NCBI GenBank assembly: GCA_030613505.1
Contig: JAUWLW010000045.1
Coordinates: forward strand, 1 to 20,599
DNA from: Candidatus Zixiibacteriota bacterium
GTDB lineage: Bacteria > RBG-13-66-14 > B26-G2 > WVWN01
DNA: 20,599 nt
Direction: 5' to 3'
Both the position numbers and the translations under genes were made by a program. How positions within the stretch are numbered: position 1 is the stretch's first letter; every line of letters starts with the position of its first letter. Positions 7,222-15,416 of the stretch are shown here, piece after piece. The notes under the pieces were generated by a model. That model worked only from the letters and a program-made list of their open reading frames with translations. It ran no database searches and was not told the origin of the DNA.

Positions 7222-7620
7222 ATGGTAACGGAAACGGAAAAAGGTGAGACGGCCAGGTTCGTCGTACAGGAGCACGACGCCCGCACCCACCATTACGATT
7301 TCCGGCTGGAGATGGACGGCGTCCTGAAATCCTGGGCGGTGCCGAAGGGCATATCGACCAAACCGGGCGAAAGGCGCCTCGCCGTCCAGGTCGAAGACCA
7401 CGACGTCGATTATATAAATTTCGAAGGGGAAATCGAGGAAGGGGTATACGGCGCCGGGACCGTGTCAATATGGGACCGGGGCCGGTACGACCTCGTGGAC
7501 CGGAAGGATTACAAACTAGTTATCAACTTACACGGGGAGAAACTGAAGGGCTCTTACGTTCTAGTCCATACCAAAGAAAAACTGTGGCTCATTATGAAGA
7601 TGAAGAAGGAGACCGGCTAG
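7222..7620 (+). CDS. Stand-alone LigD-type 3'-phosphoesterase
   Basis: This is the phosphoesterase (PE) domain of the bacterial end-joining ligase LigD, here as an independent protein of about 132 residues. PE domains trim 3' ends of DNA by removing 3'-ribonucleotides and 3'-phosphates before ligation. The motif FVVQEHDARTHHYDFRLE contains H18, H24, D26 and R28, and VEDHDVDY contains H60 and Y64. These match the metal-binding and catalytic residues known from Pseudomonas LigD. HGEKLKGSYVLVHT and WLIMKMK close the domain. I prefer ATG 7222, 11 bases after GGAGG at 7206-7210; an in-frame TTG at 7213 would add three residues but is too close to that site. No polymerase, ligase or Ku gene is in the window. 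It converges on gatB with 4 bases between stops. Confidence 0.9.
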   Translation: MVTETEKGETARFVVQEHDARTHHYDFRLEMDGVLKSWAVPKGISTKPGERRLAVQVEDHDVDYINFEGEIEEGVYGAGTVSIWDRGRYDLVDRKDYKLVINLHGEKLKGSYVLVHTKEKLWLIMKMKKETG

Positions 7621-7624
7621 CGCG

Positions 7625-9082
7625 CTACGGCTCCGCCAGTACTTTCGAGATCATTTCGTTTACCATCGTCGGATTGGCGCGCCCGTTCGTCTCCTTCATT
7701 ATGTACCCTACAAGCGCCCGCCGCGCCTTCTCCTTTCCACTTTTGATATCTGCAACGGCCTTCGGGTTCGCAACGGCCGCTTCGCGGACGAGCTTTTCGA
7801 TAACGTCGGCGTCGGATATTTGACGGAGCCCTTTGGCGTCCAGGATGTTCGCCGGCTCGCCGCCCGAGCTCATCAACACCGCCAGGACCTCGCGCGCCGC
7901 GGGGACGTTGACGTCGCCGGCGTCGAGCAGCCGCAACAGAGCGGCAAGCCCCGCCGGCGTCAGCTTTGTCCCGCCGAGGTCCTTACCGCGCTCCTTAAGC
8001 TCCCGCGTAACGTCGCCCACCAGCCAATTGACGACCGCGCGGTGCTCGCCGCCGTACGCTGCGGCCCCGGCCTTCAAGAAGTCTGGGTAGCCGGGCGTGA
8101 AGGCCAACATCTCGGCCTCCGCCGCCGTAGCCCCGTAACGCTCCCGCAACTCGCGCACGCGGGTCGCCGGGCCCGGGCCTAATTCTCGCCTCAACTCGTC
8201 GACATAGGAGGTAGTTATCTCGAGCGGCGGCAAATCCGGCTCGGCGAAATACCGGTAATCCGCCCGCAATTCCTTGACGCGCGTGGCCACCGTCTTGCTG
8301 GTGGCGTTGTCGTAATGCAACGTAACGCGCTCTACTCTTCCCCCGGCCCGCAGTACTCCCACCTGCCGCTCGAACTCGTACTCGAGCGCGCCCTCCATAG
8401 CCTTCAGCGAGTTCAAGTTCTTGATCTCCACCTGCTCGCCCAGCGCTTCCTGGTCGACTTTTTTAACGGAGATATTCGTATCGATGCGGAAGGCACCTTT
8501 CTCGAGGTCGCAGTCGGAAACCCCCACCTCAATAAGCGCGTACCGCAGGGCCACGATATAACGGCGCGCCTCCGCGGCCGATTTAATCACCGGGTTGGAA
8601 ACAACCTCCATTAACGGGACGCCCGAGCGGTTGAAATCGAGTAACGTCTCTTCCGCCCGGACGTACGGCTCGGCGTGGACCGCTTTGGCCGTATCCTCCT
8701 CGAGGTGCACCCGCTCCACCGATACGACGCCGAAGCCCTCGTCGTCCCAATACTCGACTTCGCCGTCGAAACCCAACGCGCCGAAATGTTGGCTTATTTG
8801 GAAGCCCTTGGGCAGGTCCGGATAAAAATAATTTTTACGGTCGAAAGGCACCCTGGCCGGCATCGTGCACCCGAGCGCCAAAGCGGCCTTGAGGCCCAAC
8901 CGAATCGCCTCGCCGTTTACGACCGGCAACGACCCCGGCAACCCCAAGCACACCGGGCACGTCAGCGTATTCGGCGGCGCGCCGAACTCGCTCGCGCACC
9001 CACAGAAGAGCTTCGAGCGAGTCTTCAACTGGACGTGGACCTCTAGGCCTATTGTAGCTTCGAGTTCGTCGTTTTCGGCCAT
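7625..9082 (-). CDS. gatB: Asp-tRNA(Asn)/Glu-tRNA(Gln) amidotransferase subunit B
   Basis: GatB is the tRNA-binding and kinase subunit of the GatCAB amidotransferase, which converts Glu-tRNA(Gln) and Asp-tRNA(Asn) to the correct aminoacyl-tRNAs. The 485-residue protein starts with EATIGLEVHVQLKTRSKLFCGC and continues with CPVCLGLPGSLPVVNGEAI, FDRKNYFYPDLPKGFQISQ and DFNRSGVPLMEVVSNP. These are all GatB signatures. The paired CGC and CPVC cysteines (residues 27-45) form the putative zinc site found in many GatBs. The C-terminal tRNA-binding tail domain is complete (KARRALVGYIMKETNGRANPTMVNEMI). The ATG at 9082 overlaps the hflX stop as TAATG, so translation is probably coupled; an upstream in-frame extension is rejected. 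gatA and gatC are not in the window. Confidence 0.97.
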   Translation of the reverse strand: MAENDELEATIGLEVHVQLKTRSKLFCGCASEFGAPPNTLTCPVCLGLPGSLPVVNGEAIRLGLKAALALGCTMPARVPFDRKNYFYPDLPKGFQISQHFGALGFDGEVEYWDDEGFGVVSVERVHLEEDTAKAVHAEPYVRAEETLLDFNRSGVPLMEVVSNPVIKSAAEARRYIVALRYALIEVGVSDCDLEKGAFRIDTNISVKKVDQEALGEQVEIKNLNSLKAMEGALEYEFERQVGVLRAGGRVERVTLHYDNATSKTVATRVKELRADYRYFAEPDLPPLEITTSYVDELRRELGPGPATRVRELRERYGATAAEAEMLAFTPGYPDFLKAGAAAYGGEHRAVVNWLVGDVTRELKERGKDLGGTKLTPAGLAALLRLLDAGDVNVPAAREVLAVLMSSGGEPANILDAKGLRQISDADVIEKLVREAAVANPKAVADIKSGKEKARRALVGYIMKETNGRANPTMVNEMISKVLAEP

Positions 9083-10365
9083 TATGGAATATCCTTGTCG
9101 GCGACCGCGTACGGCTCCAGGCGCCGGGCGAGCTCCGGCGATACGTCGGCCACCACGCGAACGCGGCCGTCGCGGTAATCCCGCGTCAACACCCGCCCGC
9201 GCTCGTACACCTCCGTTAAAAGAGGGCCGGGGGAAAGTTCTGCCGCGACGCGGACACCCTCGCGGCCCAGAAAGTCTTCGATTAACGCGACTAATCGGTC
9301 GCACCCGTCGCCCGTGGTCGCCGAGATCGCCACGGGGTTCTCGAAACCGAGCTGCTCGTAACGGGCGACGTCGAAATCCGGCACCAGGTCGACCTTGTTG
9401 AATACGTCTACCCGCCGCTTCTCGCGCGCCCCCAATTCGCTTAAAAGGTCCTCTACTACTTCGGCCCGGCCTTCTATCTCCGCCGCGGTCACGTCGCGGA
9501 CTACGAGTATTACGTCGGCCCGCCCTATCTCCTCCATCGTAGCCCGAAAGGCCGTAATAAGGTCGGGGGGGAGATTGGATATGAAGCCTACCGTATCCGC
9601 CAACAGTATGACCCGGCCCGACGGCAGCCGGGCCCGCTTTATAAACGGGTCAAGCGTAGCGAACGGCACGTCCGCGGCGTACGCTTCCGAACCAGCGAGC
9701 CGGTTGAGTAGCGTAGTCTTCCCGGAATTGGTATATCCTACGATGGCTGCTAACGGCAAGTCCGCCCGGCCCGCCCTTTCCAGCGAACGACGGCGGGCGA
9801 TATCCTTGAGTTTACGCTTTAACGTCGATATCTTGCGCATTACGCGGCGGCGGTCGATCTCCAATTTCGTTTCGCCCGGGCCGCGGGTGCCGATACCGCC
9901 CGCGGTTCGACTCAGCTCGCCGCCCCAACCCCGCAACCGAGGAAGCTCATGTTCGAGCTGGGCCAGCTCTACTTGTAAACGGCCCTCGTTCGTCCGGGCC
10001 CGTTGCGCGAATATGTCCAAGATTACCGTCGGCCGGTCGACTACGCGTACGTCGAGTTTCTCTTCCAAGTTGCGTTGCTGCGCCGGCGTCAATGGCTCGT
10101 CGAAGACGACGAGATTCGCTTCCATTTCTTTGACTTCTGCCGCGACCGCTGCTACCTTACCGCGGCCTATTAAGAGCGCCGCATCGGCTTTGTTGCGCTT
10201 TTGCATAACGCCCCCCACCACGTCGGCGCCCGCCGCTCGTACCAGATTCTCAAGCTCGACGAGCGACTCCTCAGAGGTGAGGGCCGACGCCCGGCCCCAA
10301 TCGCCGCCCACCAGAAAAGCGCGCTCGGGCGCGAACCGGTCCGCATCTTCCGGCCTAACCGGCAC
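9082..10365 (-). CDS. hflX: Ribosome-associated GTPase HflX
   Basis: HflX is a ribosome-binding GTPase that splits stalled or stress-inactivated 70S ribosomes. The 427-residue protein has the N-terminal HflX domain with GGVMQKRNKADAALLIGRGK and the FDEPLTPAQQRNLE motif. A helical linker carries the diagnostic GGIGTRGPGETKLE at 156-169. The G domain has G1 GYTNSGKTT at 210-218, FATLDP at 235-240, DTVGF at 257-261 and NKVD at 323-326. After the G3 region it reads VILVVRDVT, where most HflX proteins have a VVDAS-like sequence; this is a small oddity. Start is GTG 10365, overlapping the end of rfbD by 11 bases, and its TAA overlaps the gatB ATG. Length is normal. Confidence 0.96.
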   Translation of the reverse strand: MPVRPEDADRFAPERAFLVGGDWGRASALTSEESLVELENLVRAAGADVVGGVMQKRNKADAALLIGRGKVAAVAAEVKEMEANLVVFDEPLTPAQQRNLEEKLDVRVVDRPTVILDIFAQRARTNEGRLQVELAQLEHELPRLRGWGGELSRTAGGIGTRGPGETKLEIDRRRVMRKISTLKRKLKDIARRRSLERAGRADLPLAAIVGYTNSGKTTLLNRLAGSEAYAADVPFATLDPFIKRARLPSGRVILLADTVGFISNLPPDLITAFRATMEEIGRADVILVVRDVTAAEIEGRAEVVEDLLSELGAREKRRVDVFNKVDLVPDFDVARYEQLGFENPVAISATTGDGCDRLVALIEDFLGREGVRVAAELSPGPLLTEVYERGRVLTRDYRDGRVRVVADVSPELARRLEPYAVADKDIP

Positions 10366-11218
10366 CGGGCCCCACTTCCTTGATCTCGCGGAGATACGCC
10401 GCCAAGCCCTCCTGCCACGGCGGCATCCCCTCGCCCGTCAACGCCGTATAGAGCGACGTTTCGAGCGCCGAATAGCGCGGCCGCCGCGCCGGTAAGTCGA
10501 GGTCGGCCGCGTAGGCCGTTTTCAACGGCACTTGGAGACCCGTTAAACGCAACACCTCGGCGGCGACGTCGTACCAGCTGGCCACGCCGCCGCCGGCGAC
10601 GTGCACGATGCCGCGGAATTCCAAGCCGACTAGTTTCGCCAGCGCCGTAACCAGGTGGCCGGCGTACGTCGGCGACCCGCGCTCGTCGTCAACGACCTCT
10701 AACGCCTCGCCACTTTTCGCCCGGGCGAGCACCTTGGACACGAAATTAACGCCGCCGACGCCGAAAAGCCAGGCGGTGCGGACGATAATGTACTCCGCAA
10801 CCGTGGCGACGACGTGTTTCTCCCCTTCGAACTTACTTTCGCCATATACCGAGAGCGGCCGAGGTTGGGCCCCCTCGCCGTACGGAACCTTCGCGTCGCC
10901 GTCGAACACATAATCCGAACTCATATGAACTATTAACGCGCCTATCGCCGCCGCTTCCCGCGCCACGTTCCCGGCACCCCGGACGTTGACGTCGAAGCAC
11001 AAATCCCGATTGCTCTCGCAACCGTCTACGTCGGTAAAGGCCGCGCAGTTGATAACGACGTCCGGCCTCTCCCGCCCCAATACGGCGCGGACCCGGCCGG
11101 CGTCGGTGACGTCCATCTCGGCGACGTCGACGCCGACGACGTCAACGCCGCGCCGCGGGAGCTCGACGGTAAGCGCCCGCCCCAAGATGCCGCGATGCCC
11201 GGTAACTAAAACCTTCAC
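10355..11218 (-). CDS. rfbD: dTDP-4-dehydrorhamnose reductase
   Basis: RfbD (RmlD) performs the last step of dTDP-L-rhamnose synthesis, NADPH-dependent reduction of dTDP-4-keto-rhamnose. The 287-residue protein is a typical short-chain reductase: nucleotide-binding GHRGILG at 7-13, DVTD, INCAAFTDVDGCE, SDYVFDG at 101-107 and the catalytic YGESK at 125-129. The substrate-binding part has VRTAWLFGVGG and later YDVAAEV. Length matches the family (about 285-300). The start is GTG 11218, four bases after the rfbB stop, without a clear ribosome binding site, so coupling to rfbB translation is likely. It overlaps hflX by 11 bases. The enzyme acts in the cytoplasm and supplies rhamnose for surface polysaccharide. 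Confidence 0.95.
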   Translation of the reverse strand: MKVLVTGHRGILGRALTVELPRRGVDVVGVDVAEMDVTDAGRVRAVLGRERPDVVINCAAFTDVDGCESNRDLCFDVNVRGAGNVAREAAAIGALIVHMSSDYVFDGDAKVPYGEGAQPRPLSVYGESKFEGEKHVVATVAEYIIVRTAWLFGVGGVNFVSKVLARAKSGEALEVVDDERGSPTYAGHLVTALAKLVGLEFRGIVHVAGGGVASWYDVAAEVLRLTGLQVPLKTAYAADLDLPARRPRYSALETSLYTALTGEGMPPWQEGLAAYLREIKEVGPGAG

Positions 11219-11222
11219 GGCT

Positions 11223-12224
11223 TTAACGGCCGCCGTACTGGCGCCTGTAATATTCGTCGAAGGCCTCGCCCTTGAGCGGCCGCCACCAGTCTTCGTGCTC
11301 GCCGTACCACCCCACCGTCTCTTCGAGGCCGACGTCGAACGACGTTTGAGGATTCCACCCCAACGCCTTTATACGCTCGCAACTCAGCGCGTAACGGCGG
11401 TCGTGGGCGGGCCGGTCCTTGACGTACGTTATAAGGTCTTCGCCCTTGCCGAGTATCTTCAGTATGCGCTTCGTAACGTCTACGTTCTCGAGCTCACAAC
11501 CGCCGGCGACGTTATAGACTACGCCCGGCTCGCCCCTCTCGAGCAGGAGGGCGAGCGCCTCGCAGTTGTCGCGCACGTGCAACCAGTCGCGCACCTGGCG
11601 ACCGTCGCCGTAGACCGGCAAAGGTTTATCGTCCAGCGCGTTGGTGATGAACAGCGGTACGAGCTTTTCCGGGTACTGGTACGGGCCGTAGTTGTTGGTC
11701 GAACGCGCCACCAACGCAGGCGCGTCGAAAGTCTTGGCGTACGCGAGCGTCAGCAGGTCGCCGCCGGCCTTCGACGCCGAATACGGGCTCGAGGGCTCCA
11801 GCGCCGCTATCTCGTCAAACGCGCCCTCGTCGATCGAGCCGTAAACTTCATCCGTCGAAACCTGCACGAATTTACTCGCTCCCAACTCGCGCGCCACCTC
11901 GAGCAACGTGAACGTTCCGACGACGTCGGTCAGGACGAACTCCTTGGGAAAGAGTATGGACCGGTCCACGTGCGTCTCGGCGGCGAAATTTATCACGACG
12001 TCGCAGCCGTCCATCGCCCGCCGCACTACTTCCTCGTCGGCGATGTCACCTCTTATAAAGGCGAACCGAGGGTTGTCTCGAGCGCCTTGGAGGTTCTCGA
12101 GATTACCCGCGTACGTTAGTTTATCCAGGACGACGACGTGGGCGTCGCGCCAACGCTCCAACGCGTATAACACGAAATTCGAGCCGATAAAGCCCGCGCC
12201 GCCCGTTACGAGTATTCTATCCAT
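11223..12224 (-). CDS. rfbB: dTDP-glucose 4,6-dehydratase
   Basis: RfbB (RmlB) converts dTDP-glucose to dTDP-4-keto-6-deoxyglucose, the second step of dTDP-L-rhamnose synthesis, using tightly bound NAD. The 333-residue protein has GGAGFIG at 8-14, the family marker LDKLTYAGNLENL, FAAETHVDRSI, STDEVYG at 123-129 (the catalytic Asp-Glu pair), YSASK at 148-152 and RSTNNYGPYQYPEKLVPLFI. The C-terminal half has GDGRQVRDWLHVRDNCEA and DRPAHDRRYAL, both hallmark motifs of this dehydratase. A GGGGAG ribosome binding site lies 8 bases before the ATG at 12224, within the end of the nuclease gene. Length is normal. It forms a pair with rfbD. Confidence 0.97.
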   Translation of the reverse strand: MDRILVTGGAGFIGSNFVLYALERWRDAHVVVLDKLTYAGNLENLQGARDNPRFAFIRGDIADEEVVRRAMDGCDVVINFAAETHVDRSILFPKEFVLTDVVGTFTLLEVARELGASKFVQVSTDEVYGSIDEGAFDEIAALEPSSPYSASKAGGDLLTLAYAKTFDAPALVARSTNNYGPYQYPEKLVPLFITNALDDKPLPVYGDGRQVRDWLHVRDNCEALALLLERGEPGVVYNVAGGCELENVDVTKRILKILGKGEDLITYVKDRPAHDRRYALSCERIKALGWNPQTSFDVGLEETVGWYGEHEDWWRPLKGEAFDEYYRRQYGGR

Positions 12225-12227
12225 AAA

Positions 12228-12749
12228 TCAGTTCTCCCCGTTCCGCCGGCCGGCTGCCCACATACCGCGGCCGTTCCGCCGCGCCTCCTCTCGCGCACGT
12301 CGGAGCAGCGGCGCGTACTCCGTATTGGGCGGAATCTCCAACGTCGTAGCCCAGCCGGCCCGGACCAGTTCCTCGTTTACGAAAACCAAACGTCCGGCGT
12401 CGGTGCGCACGTAAACGTACGCCAACGTTCTCCCGTAGCGGTCGTACCGGTCGCGGCCGTAGGTGAGCGCCAATTTCCCCTGGGAAAGGAGTTGCTCGTT
12501 GTACCGCCGAGCCTCGTCGTAAAACGGTTCGTCCCGCTCGGGGGCGTCGACGCCGATATAACGGACGGGCCCCACGCTGGCCACCCTGATGGTATCGCCG
12601 TCGACGACGCCGTACCCGCCGGCGCCGAACAGTAAATCCAGCCAACGAAACTCGCGGCCGCTCCTGGAGACGACGACGGCCGCGGCCGTAACCGCCGCCA
12701 CCGCCAACACCAGCGTCGCACTCAGCCGCTTTTTAGAAGAGCGCCGCAT
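12228..12749 (-). CDS. Staphylococcal nuclease homologue (thermonuclease family), membrane-anchored or secreted
   Basis: The 173-residue protein has an N-terminal basic-hydrophobic segment (KKRLSATLVLAVAAVTAAAVVV), an uncleaved anchor or signal peptide, followed by an SNase domain. The calcium-dependent nuclease site is intact: VVDGDTI with D50 and D52, VRYIGVDAPE with R63, D68 and E71, and YGRTLAYVYV with R107. These correspond to Asp19/21, Arg35, Asp40, Glu43 and Arg87 of the Staphylococcus enzyme. It probably degrades DNA or RNA outside the cytoplasm. The ATG at 12749 overlaps the end of the DUF72 gene by 17 bases, and rfbB starts 3 bases after its stop. It sits between two halves of a sugar-nucleotide pathway, which does not suggest any functional link by itself. 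Confidence 0.92.
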   Translation of the reverse strand: MRRSSKKRLSATLVLAVAAVTAAAVVVSRSGREFRWLDLLFGAGGYGVVDGDTIRVASVGPVRYIGVDAPERDEPFYDEARRYNEQLLSQGKLALTYGRDRYDRYGRTLAYVYVRTDAGRLVFVNEELVRAGWATTLEIPPNTEYAPLLRRAREEARRNGRGMWAAGRRNGEN

Positions 12750-13551
12750 CGCCCGGCGACTCGAGCGCCACCCCCAGCATGTCCATCATCATCTCGGCGT
12801 TGGTAACCGCCTGCCCCAGCGGGTGGTTATTCATGAAAACGTACGTCTTCTCGGTTTTGGCCGCTACTTCCTTTACCCGCGGCACCCAGTCCTCCAATTC
12901 CCGTCGCGCGTACAAATAATCGTACCGCTCCGCCGCCTTTTCGTGCCGCCACCACTTCTTCGCGTTGCGGCCGTGGAAGCGGAAGTACCCCACGGCCGAG
13001 GTGGCCACGGCCGTAGCCGGTAACAACCCTTTGAGTTGGGGCTCGTCTACGTTGCAGAACCCGACCTTCATCTCCGACAATTGCCTGAATACGTCGTCGT
13101 CGGCCCAGGAATCGTTGCGGAACTCGGCGACGACGTTCAAATCGCCGAAGTGGCCGGCGATATTTTTCAATAACTCCATCGCCGCGGGCGTATACTTGAA
13201 GCGCCACGGGAACTGCGCCAGCAAACACCCCAGCACGCCGACGTCGGCCATCGGTTGGACGCCGCGTCGGTAATCGGCGGCCAACTCCTTCGTCAGCTTA
13301 CCCTCGTGCGTTATGTCGCCGGTGAGTTTTACGGCGTAACTCAGGTGAGGAGCCTTGCGCGCGATGGCCGCTATGGTGCGGGCCGCCGGCAGCCGGTAAT
13401 AGGTGAAGTTGATTTCGACAGTGGGAAAGCGCCGCGCGTAGAACGCCAGCATGTCGCGGTCTTTAATGTCGCCCGGATAAAAAGGGCCCTTCCAATCCTG
13501 GTAGGAGTACCCAGACGTCCCTATTAATATATTTTGCTTTTTCTCGGCCAA
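12733..13551 (-). CDS. DUF72 domain protein
   Basis: The 272-residue protein matches DUF72 (YecE-like), a TIM-barrel family of unknown function common in bacteria and archaea. Seen motifs are LIGTSGYSYQDWKGPFYP at residues 9-26, FPTVEINFTYYRLP, LLAQFPWRFKY, VVAEFRNDSWADDDV, NVDEPQ, GYFRFHGRN, and YVFMNNHPLGQAVTNA near the end. Length fits the family. The start is TTG 13551: there is no ATG or GTG in frame between an upstream region without family similarity and the conserved GTSGYS motif, and no obvious ribosome binding site. It overlaps the nuclease gene by 17 bases. No catalytic role is established for the family. Confidence 0.92.
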   Translation of the reverse strand: MAEKKQNILIGTSGYSYQDWKGPFYPGDIKDRDMLAFYARRFPTVEINFTYYRLPAARTIAAIARKAPHLSYAVKLTGDITHEGKLTKELAADYRRGVQPMADVGVLGCLLAQFPWRFKYTPAAMELLKNIAGHFGDLNVVAEFRNDSWADDDVFRQLSEMKVGFCNVDEPQLKGLLPATAVATSAVGYFRFHGRNAKKWWRHEKAAERYDYLYARRELEDWVPRVKEVAAKTEKTYVFMNNHPLGQAVTNAEMMMDMLGVALESPGDAALF

Positions 13552-13586
13552 ATGAATTAATTGGGCGTTACCTACGCCGCGCCCCT

Positions 13587-14597
13587 CTAGTGTTCGGCCG
13601 CCGTCGACCTACCGGTTAACGGGTCGACGCCGGCGGCCGCTAAAACCTCGGTGATCATAACGTCGTTTAATTTACCTACTACCGACGCCGCCGCGACCCA
13701 GCCGGTGTCCTCGTCGGCCGTTATAAAAGCGTTTGCCCACTCCGCGGGGAGTTCACCAAGGCCGAGCTCCTCGCGGCGCTTCTCGTGCCGTACTTTGGCC
13801 TGCTCGTCCAAGCCCGCCTTCTTGACCTCCTCCAGCTTGCCGACGTAGACAACGCGTTCCTCGACGAAGGCGGCGAGCTTCTCGTCCGGCACAGCGTCGC
13901 CGAAATCGACCCGCCTCTTCAGCGCCTTGACCAACTTCGCCGGGATCTCCTCCCGGGCGTAAAAAAGCGCGGTCTTACGGGCGTCGCGACTCGCCGTCTC
14001 ACGCACAACATACGCCAATTCCTTCTCGTGCGTATAGACGGCCGAGAGGTCGAAGGGCGTCTCTACGATATCTTTAAACTTTTGGCGCCACTTCGCCGCG
14101 TCCGGGCTTTCGGCGCCGGCCAGCAGCTCGAGGTATTTTACCCCCCAGCCATAATCGAGCGGCGGTTTAGCGAGCGTCGCCTCCAGCTCGCGGCCCACTA
14201 CCTCGTCCAACTTACGCTCCTCCACGACCGAACCGCGGGGGTACTCCGCAACGACCCGGGCCAGCCACGGATAGGCCTCGGTACGTTTACCTTCCGCCAG
14301 GTACGTCCTCGCCATCCCGAGGAGCGCTTCGTCGCAAGACTCGCCGCGGTGGTAGTCGACGACCGCGCGGTACGCGTCGCGCGCAAACGCGTACTTGCGC
14401 GCCGGCATAAGCTCTTCGTCCGCCACGGCCAAAACGCGTTCCGCCTCGCCGGCCGACATCTTGCCGAACGTGACGCGGCAGCTGAGGTCCGACGTTATTT
14501 TAACGGTTTTGACGTTGAGGGCTACGTAAAGGCCGCCGGCAACCGCCGCCACGGCCGCCGCTAGTACTAAAATCCCGTATAACTTCTTCTTGGTCAA
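13587..14597 (-). CDS. Membrane-anchored protein with TPR-like region, unknown function
   Basis: I do not recognise a named family for this 336-residue protein. An N-terminal KKK followed by a hydrophobic helix (residues 7-27) predicts a membrane anchor with the rest outside. Residues 55-140 look like two to three helix pairs of the tetratricopeptide type (ARKYAFARDAYRAVVDYH, EALLGMARTYLAEGKRTEAYPWLARVVAEYP). The remainder is charged and helical, ending with a small domain (VGKLNDVMITEVLAAAGVDPLTG). The start is TTG 14597; a GGGAAG-like sequence precedes it but very close, so initiation is uncertain. No alternative start keeps the basic residues before the helix. It lies between rfbA and the DUF72 gene, 14 bases after the rfbA stop. 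A scaffold or envelope role is only a guess. Confidence 0.75.
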   Translation of the reverse strand: MTKKKLYGILVLAAAVAAVAGGLYVALNVKTVKITSDLSCRVTFGKMSAGEAERVLAVADEELMPARKYAFARDAYRAVVDYHRGESCDEALLGMARTYLAEGKRTEAYPWLARVVAEYPRGSVVEERKLDEVVGRELEATLAKPPLDYGWGVKYLELLAGAESPDAAKWRQKFKDIVETPFDLSAVYTHEKELAYVVRETASRDARKTALFYAREEIPAKLVKALKRRVDFGDAVPDEKLAAFVEERVVYVGKLEEVKKAGLDEQAKVRHEKRREELGLGELPAEWANAFITADEDTGWVAAASVVGKLNDVMITEVLAAAGVDPLTGRSTAAEH

Positions 14598-14611
14598 CTT
14601 CCCTTGAGCCG

Positions 14612-15352
14612 TTAGTTAGCCGGCTCGTCTTTGTTGGCGCCGGTTTCGGCGACGAGGTTCGACGCCCGGAGAAGCGACGGAAAGGTCCCGGCGTCGGTCC
14701 ACCAACCGTCCAATACGGCGTACGTCATCTCCCCCCACGTCATGTATTGATTGTTGACGTCCGTTATCTCGAGTTCGCCCCGAGCGGACGGCTTCAGGCC
14801 CCTTATAACGTCGAAGACCCGCCCGTCGTATAGATAGATCCCGATTACGGCGAGGTCGGTGGGCGGCGACGCCGGCTTCTCGATTATCCGCGTCACGCGG
14901 TCGCCGTCGACGTCGGCCACGCCGAAGCGCCGAGGGTCATCGACCTTCTTCAAGAATATTTTAGCGCCCCGGCCGCCTTCGGCGAAGGCCGTGATCGAAC
15001 GGTTCACGTTGCCTTCGATTATGGTATCGCCCAGGATAACAGCCACCGGCTCGCCGTCGGCGAAGTCCTCCGCCAGCGCGAGCGCCGCGGCGATGCCGCC
15101 CGAACCTTCCTGGTAGGCGTAGTGTAAACGTTTAAGCCCGAACTCGGCGCCGTTGCCCAAGAGCCGCAGGAAGTCGCCGGCGAACTCGCCACCCGTCACC
15201 AGCATGATGTCCTCGATACCCGCCTGCACGAGCGTCCGAAGCGGATAGTATATCATCGGCTTGTCGTACAACGGCAAGAGGTGTTTGTTGGTTATCTTCG
15301 TTATGGGCAGAAGCCTCGAGCCGGTCCCGCCCGCGGTAATTACGCCCTTCAT
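14612..15352 (-). CDS. rfbA: Glucose-1-phosphate thymidylyltransferase (short form)
   Basis: RfbA (RmlA) makes dTDP-glucose from dTTP and glucose-1-phosphate, the first step towards dTDP-L-rhamnose. The 246-residue protein opens with KGVITAGGTGSRLLPITK, including the nucleotide-binding GGTGSRL at 8-14, then NKHLLPLYDKPMIYYPL. It continues with YAYQEGSGGIAAAL, a VILGDTI metal-binding motif, DPRRFGVADVDG, IIEKP and a C-terminal WTDAGTF. It is shorter than the roughly 290-residue RmlA enzymes and resembles the short thymidylyltransferase subgroup that lacks the C-terminal extension involved in allosteric regulation; that comparison is from memory. The ATG at 15352 follows a 64-base gap after the rfbC-like gene that carries a promoter-like sequence. 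Confidence 0.92.
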   Translation of the reverse strand: MKGVITAGGTGSRLLPITKITNKHLLPLYDKPMIYYPLRTLVQAGIEDIMLVTGGEFAGDFLRLLGNGAEFGLKRLHYAYQEGSGGIAAALALAEDFADGEPVAVILGDTIIEGNVNRSITAFAEGGRGAKIFLKKVDDPRRFGVADVDGDRVTRIIEKPASPPTDLAVIGIYLYDGRVFDVIRGLKPSARGELEITDVNNQYMTWGEMTYAVLDGWWTDAGTFPSLLRASNLVAETGANKDEPAN

Positions 15353-15364
15353 AAGCTCGAACCT

Positions 15365-15393
15365 AAATTATTCAAAACCGAACCAAGAGTCAA
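15365..15393 (-). promoter_or_regulatory. Possible promoter upstream of rfbA
   Basis: On the minus strand TTGACT (15393-15388) and TAATTT (15370-15365) are separated by 17 bases in the only gap of more than 60 bases inside the minus-strand run. The -35 box is good and the -10 box is moderate. Transcription would begin only a few bases before the rfbA ATG, giving a nearly leaderless message. It may let rfbA and downstream genes be expressed independently of the upstream envelope genes. Confidence 0.3.
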
Positions 15394-15416
15394 CGACGCC
15401 GCGGTCCCACGCGACA

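Noticed and set aside
9083-9304. In-frame upstream extension of gatB (74 extra residues)
   Set aside because: The extra part is arginine/proline/glycine-rich, lies antisense-free inside the hflX coding region in another frame and has no GatB similarity; family similarity begins right after the ATG at 9082, which overlaps the hflX stop.
10986-12119. 377-residue plus-strand frame antisense to rfbD and rfbB
   Set aside because: Long open frame caused by GC-rich codon bias opposite two enzymes with complete motifs; no family features.
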